A model generated the notes under the pieces. That model saw only the letters and a list, made by a program, of their open reading frames with translations. It searched no databases and had not been told where the DNA came from. The position numbers and the translations under genes are program-made. This document shows, in pieces, positions 35,498-48,499 of a stretch of DNA of 64,000 nt (position 1 is its first letter; each line of letters opens with the position of its first letter). The stretch is from Nageia nagi (lineage: Eukaryota > Pinophyta): positions 123,442,001 to 123,506,000 of the forward strand of contig JBITNC010000001.1 in NCBI GenBank assembly GCA_050084985.1. The letters run 5' to 3'.

Positions 35498-36991
35498 GTT
35501 AGGTGTGCTTTTATATGTTGGTATGGGTTACCTATTGCATGCTCCCTATATAAGTTGAATAAGGAATTTCCCATAGCCCTCATAGAGAGGTGGTTAGAAA
35601 AGACCAATACCTTCCATTTACCTACCAAAGAGGTCATTATTCTCCCTGAGTACATTCACAAGATCTTATGGGTGCTCATAAAAGGGCATCCCATATATCT
35701 AAAGGAGAGCATGACCAATGCACATTGTAAAGGTTTGATAAAATGGTTGATGGGTTTAGAGGAGTATCATGAAAGTAATAAGGATGCATACCTTCATCTT
35801 GGTTTTAGAGGTAAGATGAAGACATTCAATCAAGTGTAGTTGATTGTGGCTGCATACATTGATAGCATTATATACCAAGATAAAAAGCATTAGATGTTCC
35901 CTCTTGGCTTGGTACATATGGTGTACAAGATGACACAAGGTGTAAGGTATGCATGGGCTCCCTATAACATTACCTATATGTATCATGAATTACATAAATT
36001 TATCATGGTGCAAAAGACTAAGAAGATGATTTCACACTCACTTGTAATACAATGTTGGTTATATGAGCACATATAAGTTATTCAGATAAGAAAGCTTTTA
36101 GTTCATAGCACATTGGTCAATAATCCTTCATGGTATTCATGGGTGAGTAAGGGAAAGATGACATGGATCCATAAGAGTATGGAAGCATATTGGAAGGTGA
36201 TAGATGGAATTTTGTATGGTAAATAGTTGAATTAAATTCTAACACATAATTTTGGTTTGTAGGGGATGTTATATATAGACCTTATGTTGGTTTACCCTAT
36301 TGGCCAAATGGATTATGAGGTGAGTTTGATTGGTAAATAAATCCTTATTTGCAAGCAAGACAAATATTTGTTAAACCCTATAGACTGGAGAGGGTTTAAG
36401 GATAATTTGGTAAGAGACAGGAAATTTCTCCTAAATACAAATTTTTGGTAAGGATTGGAAGGTATAGGGAACATAACCCTAACATATTTAATACTCCACC
36501 AAAATGGGCACAAGAGTGCGATGTTCCTCATGATCATGGTTCAGGGAGTGATACATGTGATGAGGGTGTTGAGGCACCTAATGGGCCTCAATTTGACCAA
36601 GAGTACCTATCATGGTGGGTTGGACCAAGAACTAATCCCTTAGGATTATATGGATTGGATAGAATAGCAGAGGCTATAGAGGGAGAAGTTGAGGAAGAAG
36701 AGGGTAAGGAAGAGGAAGAGGAAGAACATGATATACATATGGAGGCTTTACCTCATCATGAGTAATAAGGTGGATGGGAGGATGTTCCTAGTGAAATTCT
36801 CACTGCTAAGACTTGACAATGACCTAAGAATGAATTGAGTAAATATTTTACTCTTGTACCTACATGTTAGTCCTTACAAAAAATGACACATAACTAATAT
36901 GTATTTATTATTTTACTTTTGTAGATAAAAAAATTGGCCTTAGATTATGGGAAGGCTGCGAGGCAACACATGAAGGAGGAGTTAGAAAGCC
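35498..36991 (+). pseudogene. E2 PMD (plant mobile domain, MAIN-like) gene, cut by element B
   Basis: 35498-35839 opens with 'WYGLPIACSLYKLN', then 'ALIERWLEKTNTFHLPTKEV' and 'ILWVLIKGHPIY'. This matches the start of the plant mobile domain: an aromatic patch, ERW...TFHLP, then a (G/V)LPI-like turn. 35850-36076 adds 'YMYHELHKF' and 'LVIQCWLYEHI', the WxYEH-type end of the domain. Then come 'WIHKSMEAYWKVIDGILYG', a candidate 44-bp intron (36219-36262) and 'DVIYRPYVGLPYWPNG'. A degraded QFG.RQ motif follows ('FGKRQEIS'), then 'QFDQEYLSWWVGPRTNPLG' and a poly-Glu tail (36445-36765). A last exon from about 36925 encodes a coiled coil and is cut by element B at 36991. Stops at 35837 and near 35890 mark it as a pseudogene. 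PMD proteins act in nuclear gene and transposon silencing in plants and are also carried by mobile elements. Confidence 0.7.
36987..36991 (+). repeat. target-site duplication of element B (left copy)
   Basis: AAGCC just before the LTR, repeated at 49327-49331 just after it. The uninterrupted copy E1 has a single AAGCC at 31769-31773. Confidence 0.95.
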
Positions 36992-37819
36992 TGTAGGCAC
37001 CTAAAATGTCCCCTTTTAACTAGTAAACATTGAAATAATCATAACTCTTTATGACAATATAAAATAGGTTTAAAAACCACATTATTGGATAGCTCTCATT
37101 GAGTACATGCAAAATGAGTGGTCACATGCCCCCTTTTCGGTAAAAATTGACTATTTGGCGATCATTTTAATATTGTTAACTAGTCATCAGTGATCCAAAA
37201 CAATCACCGGCATTTTGAGATGATCGTCGGCGTTCACCTTGTAATCGCCGGTGACTCTGTAACAGCTAAACAAGAAACCAAAAGAAAGTTGAAATGTTTC
37301 ATTCTTCTAAGATGATGTGGATAGAGGGGGTTAGTTACAACCTACGGTGGCTTTTCACTTCCCCTTACTAGCCTTGGAAAATCTCACCCAAAAATCTATA
37401 AATACAAGCCAATACAAAGTAATAGGAGCCCATTGAACCCAATTTTGAAGTAGGGTAATGCTACCAAAATCTTGTGAGCTCATACCTTTTATTGTTTTAT
37501 GCTAGTTTCAATTTAATATATGTCATACATAGATGCTTTAATGTTATTGTCTTTTGCATGTGTGTAGGATTTACAGGTTGTCCATATCAAGGAAAGAAGC
37601 AAGCAAATCAAAAAACAATGAAGATCTAATACCCTCATTTTGACAAATGGCATTTGTAAAAGTCCCTTCCAAGGGCCAATTGTAGTTTGAATTGAAAATC
37701 AATATCAATTTACAATTACAACATTTCTACCTATTTTACATAATTTGAAGTTCAATGAAGATTGAAGAATAATTGTATTTTATGTTATTCTACATTCCAG
37801 CTCTATTTTCACTGCAACA
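36992..37819 (+). repeat. Element B 5' LTR (828 bp)
   Basis: Starts TGTAGGCACC and ends CACTGCAACA. A TATA-like CTATAAATAC at 37396-37405 is conserved in all three LTRs of the family seen here. Compared with the 3' LTR I count roughly 37 differences in the first 480 bp, mostly C/T or G/A, with fewer in the rest. This points to an old insertion with heavy loss of methylated CpG/CHG sites. Confidence 0.93.
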
Positions 37820-37822
37820 TTC

Positions 37823-37839
37823 TGGCGCTAGAAGGAGGG
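37823..37839 (+). promoter_or_regulatory. primer-binding site of element B
   Basis: TGGCGCTAGAAGGAGGG begins three bases after the 5' LTR. The opening TGG pairs with the CCA end common to all tRNAs, so this is the expected primer site. It is not the initiator-Met sequence used by element D; I cannot name the tRNA with certainty. Confidence 0.8.
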
Positions 37840-39939
37840 CCCTCCGTTATTGATAGGGAGGTTTTTTGTTTATGTTAAAAATAATTCTACCTTTCTATTA
37901 TCTAGTTTATTTGAATTTTTTCATATACTGACTTTAAATTTTGTGTTCTATGCTTTTTAGGAAATCTATTGCAGAAATGCCAGCGACTAGAATCGGATGC
38001 CAGTGACTCAAAAGGAATGCCAACGATTTACAAAGTAATCTGACTGAATGTCGACAATTTCATCATAGATGCTAGCAATTGGAATCGGATGCCAGCGACT
38101 CAGAATAAATGCCAACGATCTCTATCTAAATGCCGACGACTCTAACTCCAGGACATTTTGTCTCCTTTTGTTATTTCTAAAAAAAAAAATAAAAAATAAA
38201 ATAAAATAAAATATATATATATATATACAAGGATACTTTTGATTGTGATTTCTTTGCCTAGAATGCATATAGGAATGAATAGAAAAGGTTAAATGCATAT
38301 CTTTTATTAATTTACTTTATGTATAATGTTATGTGTTTATTTTCATGTTTTGGGTGAAGGGTACGTACACATTAACACTTTTTATCTTGTCTATTTATGC
38401 TCTCCCTTCACGCTTCATGCGATCTAAGGTGACCAGAATAGACCTGATAAGGAGTAATTAATTCTTCTTTTCTTTCACATTCATACTATCATTAATTTGG
38501 TTAATTTATCCACACATAATGACCTCTTACCAAGTTTGCCCTTACTACTCCATTGGAGGTCGAAGGGATATGTGACTGGTAAGAGGAGGTAATTTACTAC
38601 ACATAATACTTCCACAATTGGAAGGAGTAAATGAATCACACTTAATTTGGAATGAATCTAAAGGAAAATAAATCAGGGTTTTGGGTAGTATAAATCATAT
38701 TAAAAGGTTAATGAATTCGAGGGATTCGAATACACTAAGTACTTTCACTTAACAAAGTATGCTCTCACTTTTGCACTTCAAGCGATCCTAAGTGATCAGA
38801 AATAAGTTAAGTGAAAGAGGTAAAATTTATTCACATTTCATTTTGGAAATAGACTTCACATTAAAACTCTTAAAGATGTCTACCCTTACCACTCCATTGG
38901 AGGTCGAAGGGATATTTGACTCTTGGAGGAGTAATTGAACCTCACTTAATTAAGTTATCTACACTTAATGGCTTTTTACTAAGTCTGCTCTTACCACTCC
39001 ATTGGAGGTCGAAGAGATATGTGACTAGTAAGAAGAGGAAATTTATCACATATAATACTTCCACAGCTGGAAGGGGTTAATGAACGTCATTAAGAGGTTG
39101 GATAATGAATTATATTATAATTAAAAAAGAACAACAGGGTTTATTAAGGTCAAGATTCACTTAAAATAAACTTTCGATTGTATCACATTAAGATAAGATA
39201 AGTAAATGGAGATGAATGTTTGGGAGGGTAGTATGCATAAATGTACTTTACTTGTTTAAATGCATTTCATAAGGCCTTAAAGGAATAATTGAACATTAAC
39301 GAGTTGGATGTCACTACCAACTATTAATTCTTACTTCTTTGTACCCATCGACATAACACACTTGAATCCATAGAGCGAAGTTACACTTGGGGGTGATGAC
39401 CAAGGTGACTTTCCCATAGGTAGGAGTCAAAAAAGGAGACTCATCTAGAACCAAGCCAAAAGCCATAGAGACTTGTAAACATTACTTAGAATTACCCAAC
39501 CTACCTTGTTTAACACTTGACTAGTCAAACAAATTAGGAAAATTAAAAGACTAAAAATGAACAACTCATATCGTTCATTTAACTCAGACATTAAAAATAT
39601 GTGAAAAAGTTAAAAAAGATAATCATATCATTAAATGAAAACATGCATGTAGGGTGTTTGTGCATTGAATTGTCTTTTCAAAAATATAAACATAAAAGTA
39701 AAAATAAATTTTTTTTTACGATGTTTATTTATAAAAGCCTAAAAAAATAAATAAATAATGTTCAAATACTCAATTAACATGTTTCATTTATGGAATGATA
39801 TAATAGGTCATACAAAGGAATAGGTTTTAGAAGACGATTAAAAGTTGATTTTATTTAAGTTTTTTTACTTTGAACCCCCTTTGTAACAAATAGAAATATA
39901 GGCATGTGTCAGTCACTCTAGATCTATACAAATCTTGAG
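37840..39939 (+). other. Element B leader, repeat-rich and non-coding
   Basis: No reading frame of note. It contains the 20-bp minisatellite at 37977-38142 and a TA-rich tract at 38180-38227. It also has three copies of 'ccattggaggtcgaagg' at about 38552, 38890 and 38997, each followed by 'gatatgtgact' or close to it. Two copies of a 'tgctctc.ctt..gcttca.gcgatc' phrase lie at about 38398 and 38760. The leader is missing from element A, so its conservation cannot be judged here. Confidence 0.7.
37977..38142 (+). repeat. 20-bp minisatellite, eight units
   Basis: Units begin ATGCCAGCGACT or a close variant at 37977, 37997, 38017, 38048, 38069, 38089, 38109 and 38130. Spacings are 20, 20, 31, 21, 20, 20 and 21 bp. 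Similar 'cgccggtgact'-type words occur in the LTRs (for example near 37246). Confidence 0.9.
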
Positions 39940-42900
39940 TTGTTGAGAACAATTAAAAGGCCTTTGAATTTTATCATTATGAGGTTCATCTTGGTTGCAC
40001 TTTTAAATTATGTTCCTTTTCCTATCAAAGTAAAACCAAAAATACAGAGACTATGGTCACATATTGCCAAGTCAACCTTAGATACTTATTCTACTTTTGA
40101 GATCATGAAGAATGATTTTTATATCGACATTGAAAAGCTTTTAGCATACTTAGCAGAAATAGAACAATGTACTATACCTCTTCTTCAATCCTCATAAGGC
40201 CTTGTTAGATCCCATGAAGAGTTAGAGTATAGTTCTTCCATTCCTTCGCCCTCATAATGGGATGAGTTTGACATTGAAAATAATGAGCCCATCATAAAGA
40301 TAGAAAACTCATCGAAACATCTCATCAAATTAAAATCTTGTTGTGTATCTCCTTTCGAGACTATCAAACCTAATGAATCCAATTTACTAAGGGATGAATA
40401 GAGTATTAATGCCAAAGGCCTTGATGCAACATCCTATGCTAAATCATATGACCTCCTAGAGTTAGATACCTTGATGTCTTCACCCCAACCTTGGGATGAA
40501 TATGATATTAAAGAAGAGGAGCTTGACATGAATCTTGAGGACCTTTTAGAACATTCCTTAGAATTACAATTTCATTCTCCTCCCCTTCTAGAGGCTACAA
40601 TACCTTCTATCGATTCCCATGAATCTCATCATATTCTTGAGTTGAAGGATGAAACTTGTTCACTCTCAGCACAGGTAGAAATTGAAGAGCCTCACATAAG
40701 AATTAAAAAATCCATAGATTGTATTATTGAATCTCAAGAATTTCAATCATAAAGAAATGAAAAATATAAAAATAAAATTTCCAAAGCTAACACACATGAG
40801 CTTAGGAATGAACATCCATGTGGGGAAACAACACATCATGATAATGATACAAAGTTTTATGAGGATGAATGTTGTTCGAACCCACTAAAAATACCTTCAA
40901 AATATCAAACTAGCTTGATGAAAAATTGGGAATGTGATAAGGAAGATAGCCCTACAACAAATAAATTACTTAGGAATATTTTCTATGATGAAAAAGCTAA
41001 GAATATTTGGCAAAGGGAATCCCATAAACAACAACAAGTATGTTCTTCTCATGATCAACATGATAAAACCTTCAATGAGTTTGTCAACAAAATGAGACAA
41101 GAAGAGATGAGGCAAAAGCATGATGTAAAAACTTATGCCAACCAAAAGAGTCAAGCTTGGATGCAATTATCATCACCTCTTAATTACCAAGTATGGAGAC
41201 ATCAAGACTCTTACTCTAATCAACAAAGAGAATTGCCTCTCGAGAGCTTAGATTATCAACCTCAAAGCCCCTCTTCATAAGCTAGGATAACTAACCCCAC
41301 CTATCAAAAAACACTTCATAGGGCTAGGTCTTGTATGGAAGATTTTGATAGAATGTCCTTATATTTAGTAAGAACCTCACAAACAACTCCTCAATGTAAG
41401 ATCTCAAATAAATTCTTCTATGATCCTTACGCTTGTGAGAAACCCTCATTGCAAGAAAAATGTAGAAAAGCTTTAGCTAAACAATTCAAGGTAGGAGAGA
41501 TACCCTTTTTTGCAGAGTTGGAGGCAAAGAGAAAACACATAGAGAGAGATTATGAAAAAACTATAAACTTTAGTAAAAGACATGAAGATGTTCAAAGTAA
41601 GTTAGAAGAGGAAGCCAAACTTAAAGAAAAGAATATAGAACTCAAAGAAAAAGAAAAGAAAGAGCTTGACAAACAACGACAAGTTTTTGATAAGGTAAAA
41701 CAAGAGGTTCGAGATAGTTGGTTACTTCATGAGAAGTCTCAACAAAATAAAGTACAACCATCTACAACTCTTAGAAATCCAATGCAAGGGCATCATTTAC
41801 CTTCTAATCTTCCATCATTATCATCTTCATCATTGTTATCAAGATCTCCTTTTGATGATGAATCTTATGATTCAAACCTAAAGTCAGACAGAAATACCAA
41901 TCATAGAAGATATCGGAAACATCCTCAGGGTAGTTGCACAGATAATGAATTAGAGGATTTCATGAATAAAGAAATGAACATATTAGGGTTCAAGAAGTTG
42001 ACATATGACAATATTTGCAATGAACCCATTCATCCACGTGTCCCTAAGAAGAAATTACCTTACAACTTTGAAATACCTAAGATAATTCCTTTTACAGGAA
42101 ATAAGGATCCTAAGGAACATTAAAGGTGGTTTAAGTTTTCAAATTACCTAATTTCTAATGATGAGGTATTGATGATACATTTGTTCCCCATGATGCTTGC
42201 AGCCCAAGTCTTGGAATGGTATAATAATTTGCCATGACATAGTATTTATTCATTTTCTCAATTGGTAGATTTGTTCTTACAACATTTTAGGATTTATATC
42301 AAAGAGGAATCTTCTATTATGGATCTTGCAGAACTAAAATAATCTTAGAATGAATCAATTATTGACTTTGTTTCATGATGGAGGGATATACTCTATGGCA
42401 TGCCCTATACCTTACCTCAGGAGGAGTTAGTTAAATTATTTAGTCAAAACTATTTAAGGCCTATAGCTAGTATATTACAAATCCAACAATATAATACTCT
42501 CGAAGAAGTTATTGCTCAAGCAGTTATAATTGAGAAGGTCAAGATTAAATATGGTGAAATAAAAATTATGAGAAAATAAAAATATAACAAAAATGAGTAT
42601 TGTAATTATCACCATCAAAGAGGTCACAGTACAAAAAATTATCTAGCATTGAGAAATAGAACTCAAAATTCAATCAAAGATAATAACTTAGAAGTTGAAG
42701 ACCATACTTCTATTTCAGATCAAAATTTAAAAAATTATCAAGACTCACTTCCTTCATATCAAGTAAATACAGTATCTATTGTACCTAATTACATTCAAGT
42801 GACACCCACCTGGAATCCAAGTAATCAACCTATTATAAGAATAGTTGGAGTTGATACTAGAACTCAAAACATACAAGAAAAACAAATTGATATATCATAT

Positions 42901-43938
42901 AATCAAAAATCCAAAATGCAAGTTCCTCCATTGGTACATCAGCCCATAATTCCTTTTTATGACCATGAGAGACAACCAAAAAAGGGACCTCAAGGGTTAG
43001 ATCCACCTCTCCATGTCATCGGTAAAGTAAATGGTAAAATTGTTAAGAGGATATTAATAGATGAAGGGTCAGATTTCAATATTGTATCTATATTGGCATA
43101 TCACAAATTGAATCTTCCTTTCTCTCATATTTCTTTACCATCATTACAAATAAAAGCACTTAATAATGCCTTATGTTCAACAATAGGGTCGATAGTGTTA
43201 CCCATCACCATTGGATGTAAGATGATACAAACATCATTATATATAATCGAAGGAAACATTGAACAATATAATATTCTTTTAGGTAGACCATGGATTCAAG
43301 AAATGGAATGTGTCCCATCTACATTTTATGGTTGTCTAAAATACATTCATGAGGGAATAATCCATTGTGTATGAAGAGATGAAAATCCATACTCACATTA
43401 TAATATTACAAAATCATCGAAAATGAAACCTCCTATGCAAAAGTCAAAGGGGGAATCATCATCCATCTCTGCTAGGCAAGGGCATAATCATAAAGATATG
43501 AGATGGAAATTAAAATCCAAATATGATCACATTGATGGAATGCAATCATCAAAACAACCTAAGATGGTGGTAGATCATATAATGAAAGAAAACCTAAAAC
43601 CTAAGTCAATAAAATACAATAAGTATGGACATAATGTTTATCATCATCAATTTGGGCATGATACTAAACATTGCCACCAATTAAATCATGCCCTTCATGA
43701 TTTGATGGATGATAGATGATTTGAAGTAGATATACCTTTATTGATAGATAACAATTTACATCATCTACAAAATACATACATACATTCCACATAATTAAAT
43801 AATGATAAATTATGTTATTTGCATAAGGATATTCAATCTCCTTCACATCGTTCACATTGGGGTAGTCATCCCCCATCTTACTCTTGATCTCCTCATGTTT
43901 TACATAGATCACATTGGGGCAATTGCCCTCCATCATAA
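39940..43938 (+). pseudogene. Element B gag-protease polyprotein, broken only by stops
   Basis: All domains lie in one phase over about 3.8 kb, with no frameshift. 39940-41960 is the pre-gag region, with acidic stretches and a charged coiled coil (about 41460-41720). 41965-42590 is the Gag domain ('VLEWYNNLP'), and 42595-42645 the knuckle, here 'CNYHHQRGHSTKN' with its last Cys changed to Tyr. 42997-43371 is the retropepsin-like domain with IDEGSD near 43060 and ILLGRPW near 43280. The second knuckle-like motif 'YHHQFGHDTKHC' is near 43640-43675. Stops: 40195, near 40255, 40750, 41278, 42121, 42340 (TAA), near 42349, 42376 (TGA), near 42577 and 43372 (TGA). Those at 42340, 42376 and 43372 are also in element A. 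The final stretch repeats 'RSHWG'. Confidence 0.85.
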
Positions 43939-43974
43939 AAAAAAAATCATCAAAACATGGTTTAGAAATCACAC

Positions 43975-46900
43975 AAACATCAAAATATGATTAAAAATTA
44001 AAATGATCATATCTGATTTTGAAATAGGTTATAATATGTTTATTGCATTTCCATGCCTTCCCCTTTTTCCACCTCATATTCATCCCCCATTATGTTGGAA
44101 TATTTGAGTATTAGATTATATTCTAACAATTCATCAAGGCATATATACTATACATTATCCATGATCACTTCCATACCATTATACAAATATGTTTAATACT
44201 TATTGTAAAAAAAATAGTTTGTGAAATTAATATTCTTATTGACTTTACCAACCTTCATCATGAAATTTTTTGAAACTTTGGATGATAAACAAACATGACT
44301 ATGATACACTTAAGGTTATTATGGACTCATACACATCTTCACATTTAAATAATCTTAAAACAATCAAGAATGAGGTGTTACAAGAGCATGATTTCGAGTG
44401 AAAGTATTACATGTTCATCCTATTATTCGCTTCATCTCAAACCCTAGAATCATTTGATAGTTTTATAAAAAAAAAAAAGAAGTGAAAAGAGATAACAAAA
44501 GTGAAAACAAAAAAAAAAATTACTACATCATATCAATGATTCTTGGGTGATTACAATATCCTCTACCAGGGCTATGAACGCCTGATTGGTAGTAGAGCAA
44601 GGTTGTAGTGGGATTGAGGGGTTAATCCTCATCGAGGCTATGGATGCCTATCTAGCAATGGGGCATACCTTACGAGTGGTGACATGTCCATATTGGTTAG
44701 CGACCTTCTTTCCTATGGACCTCTGTACGTTTCATATGGATGAACTAGCTTATATATTTTATGCTCTTGTGACATTTAGTTTGAGATTGTCTAGAGATGA
44801 AAATAAACATCATTGCACACACATGAGTCTATGATAATTTTGAGAACATCATGACTTTGCTTTATATCATCTAAAGAAGGAAAAATCTAATGGTGATTGG
44901 TTAATATGGTCAACTTGAATATTATGATCATTACATTTCTTCATCATCCCATGCCTCCATCCCATACTATTTATTATTACATAGTAATTAATATTACACT
45001 TATATTTATCAATGCCTTGATGAGTTGATTAGTTTATCTCTCTAAAAACTCAATATATCCTATGTCCATTTATTTGTTATACTATTTTCATATTAACATC
45101 CACCATCCCCCCATACACATTATACTATACCAACTTTCATATTTTATTATCCAACATCCAGATATTTCCTAATCCATCTTTACCGATTGTTAAATTAGAG
45201 GTGCTTCCATATTGTTTGAGAAAAGAAGTGAGTAATTGCTCTCCCCATTAATATGGGAGTCAACATTGTTGTTGTTAAAACCTTTTACTTCTATTCTTAT
45301 CTACAAGTTTAAGCAAGAAATTGCCCTTAGTAGATTGATAAAAGTCAACCCTAGAACATTGTTAAATTTTATAGCTTCCATTATTCCTTGGGATTAAGAA
45401 TAAGAAATTGTTCTTCCCATTGAATTGGAAGCTAGTGTTCTTTTCCTATCATATTCCATTCATTTCACCCTCTTAGAACATCATTAAATTTAATAGCTTC
45501 CATCATTCCTTGGGATCGAGAGTAAAAAATTGCTCTTCCCTTTGAATTGGAAGTCGATGTTCTTCCCTTTCCATTCATTATCATCTACCCATAAATTGAA
45601 TGTGTGTTACATCTTGTTCCATATCCTTTGTACATGTTATCATAAAATAAAAAGTATTTGTAGCCAAGTTTGGTAAATGATACAATCTAATACTGCAATT
45701 TTTCAAATCATTGCCCATAAATTTGAAAATATTTAATAATATCAAAACCAACATCGATGATTGAAATAACAATAAAACTAATAACAATAATCGAAATACT
45801 TATTCGAACTTAGAGATACACCATCAATGTGTAGCACATCAAAGTAAGCTCATAATTAAAGTTTGATAAGCATGATTTTAAATTTCTTAAGAATGGATAA
45901 CAAAATACATAATATATATCATCTATCATTATGTCAATCTTTGTAGCAAACTTGATTTTGTATCACCATCTCGATAAATGAGGTAGAATGCATTTGTCTT
46001 ATTTTCAAGTCTTGTTCAACAAAAAACCTCAATCATGGAAAAACATGTTTCTAACAATTTTTGCAAGAAATGATAATGAAACCCATTATGCTGGGGCAAA
46101 TAGCAGAATTATCAAACATTAAAATGTTATCTACTTTGAAAGGACTCCACGTCACATACATGCTAAGGGCATAGAGCCTATGGAATAAAGTGTTCCATTA
46201 AATAGCATTTGTAGACAAGCATAAGTACTTAGTAAAATGTAGAACTTATTTTCAAAATACTTTGATTGTAAAAATTCAAAAGTTTATGTTTGATCATAAT
46301 TTGGGGCAACTATGATTGTCCATGACCCAAAGCAAATCATTTGCCTCTACCATCAACCAACAAAATCAAGATTTAAAATATTCGTACATAAGTTGATAAA
46401 CTCAAGTGTACGAGTCTTGACTTAACCACTTACCAACCTCAGGTATATTATCACTTACTTATTAGCCTAGTGGTATTTGTATAAGTCTACAATGATAACA
46501 TATAAGTTTGTTTGTATCTTCTTAAGATACATGACTATGTTTGCTCATCACATCATGCCATTAAAAAAAAAAGATAACCAAATAAACATGCAAAATCGAT
46601 CATAAATAATTTCATCATGAATCCTTGATATGACAAACACCATTTATTGTTTTATGATCTTACAATGAATCATGAACTTCCTAGTTCAAATCATATGTCA
46701 TGTTATGCAACCCTAGTCATCAAAAAGCATGATTCCAATGATTTTTTGTAAAACCTATTCTTCTAGAGTAATAACATAATAATCAAAATTCAAATCAGTG
46801 CACATAAGGGGACTTCATGTCATATACCTGACTCGGCTCCATACATTCCCTTGGGATAAACATAAGACACCCATGTAAGGATATATGGAAATAAGCCTTT

Positions 46901-48485
46901 AGTACCTATTTGGTGTACAACCAATGTATGTTTGAAATACTCTAATTGCAAAGCTCAAGAAATCATACTTGGATAACTAGGATAAATACAACTTCTCATG
47001 ACCTAAAATCAAACCTTATGTTCACCTATAAATGATTGAAACAATAAGGTTAGAATCATTCGTACATTCATCTTACTTGTTCACTAGCTAATATGTATTA
47101 ATTTTTTGAACAGTCTATCATCATCGTCACTAACATCATTATTCAGTTCAAAAGGGGCCATAATGCTAAGATCAGCACCACAATCAAAGTAAGCCCATGA
47201 TCACATAGTAAGACCATGGCTACATTTCTTTTAAAATATACCCAAAACATTGTTAATTACAAAATCAAAAGTTATATGTCTACTCACGGTTAAGGTAATT
47301 AAGATTGCCTATAACCTAAAATAAGATATTTATGCTCAATATGATTCTAAAATACTTATGCAAAAGATCATCACAAAACCCATTCTACTGGGTCAAAAGC
47401 AGAGAAAAATGAAAGATGACTTGTATATACAAAACAAGCTTCCTATCACATACTCGCTTCGACATGCGGAGACAAACTAGAGTCTTATCATGCAACTGCC
47501 ATAAATAGCACACAGTATGGAGATAAACACAAGTGAAGTTTTGATATACAACATCACTATCTCAAAATTGTATACATCAAAACAAGCTTCCTATCACATA
47601 CTCGATTCGGCACGCGGAGACAAACTAGGGTCTTATCACGCAACTGCCATAAACAGCACATAGTATGGAGATAAACACAAGTGAAGTTTTGATATACAAC
47701 ATCACTATCTCAAAATTGTATACATAAAATAAGATTACCATCACATACTCGCTTTAGTATGCAGAGACAAACTAGAGTCTTATCATGCAACTACCATAAA
47801 CAGCACACAGTATGGAGATTGACACAAGTGTAGTTTTGATGTATTACAATATCATTTTCAAAATGTATCAATTGCAAAAGTTAAAAAATCATATTCACTC
47901 ATGGCAAGGACTATCCTCATGACAACACCAGATGATGAAATATATATATATATATATATAATAAGTTTTAATTCAGAGAAGCTATAATTATATCCTACTA
48001 AAAGATCTTAAGCTTTATACGAAAAAAGATTTTGATGATATTTCTTAAAAATATTGTTAACATTTACAAATATCAAAGGAGATAAAATGTGATGTATCAT
48101 TGTTACAGGAGATCATCTTGAAACCCCATTGTCGGGATAAAGGACAACACCATCAAAACTCGTATACTAAAGAAAACTTATATGGTACATGCATGCTTGG
48201 ACATGCAGAATGACATAATAGAAATGTCATGCAACTATCACACAAGCCCAACACATTGTCATACCAAAAGTAGTCACTTCTAAAGTATATTCAAATTTGT
48301 TGTCAAAACTACATCAAATGTTAAAAGAAAACACATTTTATCATAATTTGATAAATCAAAATTTTGAGTCATCTAAGATATTGAGTCAAACTTATATCAC
48401 AAAAAAGTAACAACAAACAATCAAGCAACAAAGCTTCTCATCCTATATTTTTGAAATCATCAACCGCATTTTTGGTTGATAATTC
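43975..48485 (+). other. Element B 3' non-coding region
   Basis: Collinear with 5750-9877 of element A. Differences include a deletion in B of part of A's 8150-8280 and about 550 extra bases in B at 47940-48485, starting at a TA tract (47939-47962). Open frames here (44586-44834, 45581-45787) are not kept in A. No enzyme motifs on either strand. Confidence 0.7.
47422..47863 (+). repeat. 147-bp tandem repeat, three units
   Basis: Units start at 47422, 47569 and 47717 (147, 148 and 147 bp). They correspond to the four-unit array of element A at 9156-9740. The last unit ends in the same 'tgtatcaattgc' junction in both elements. Confidence 0.9.
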
Positions 48486-48499
48486 AAAAAGGGGCAAAA
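48486..48499 (+). promoter_or_regulatory. polypurine tract of element B
   Basis: AAAAAGGGGCAAAA, directly before the TG of the 3' LTR and identical to the tract in element A. Confidence 0.88.

Noticed and set aside
43975-48485. Idea that the 3' region of element B hides a decayed pol gene
   Set aside because: Neither strand shows D-D-E, YxDD or RNase H patterns, and element A has the same non-coding layout.
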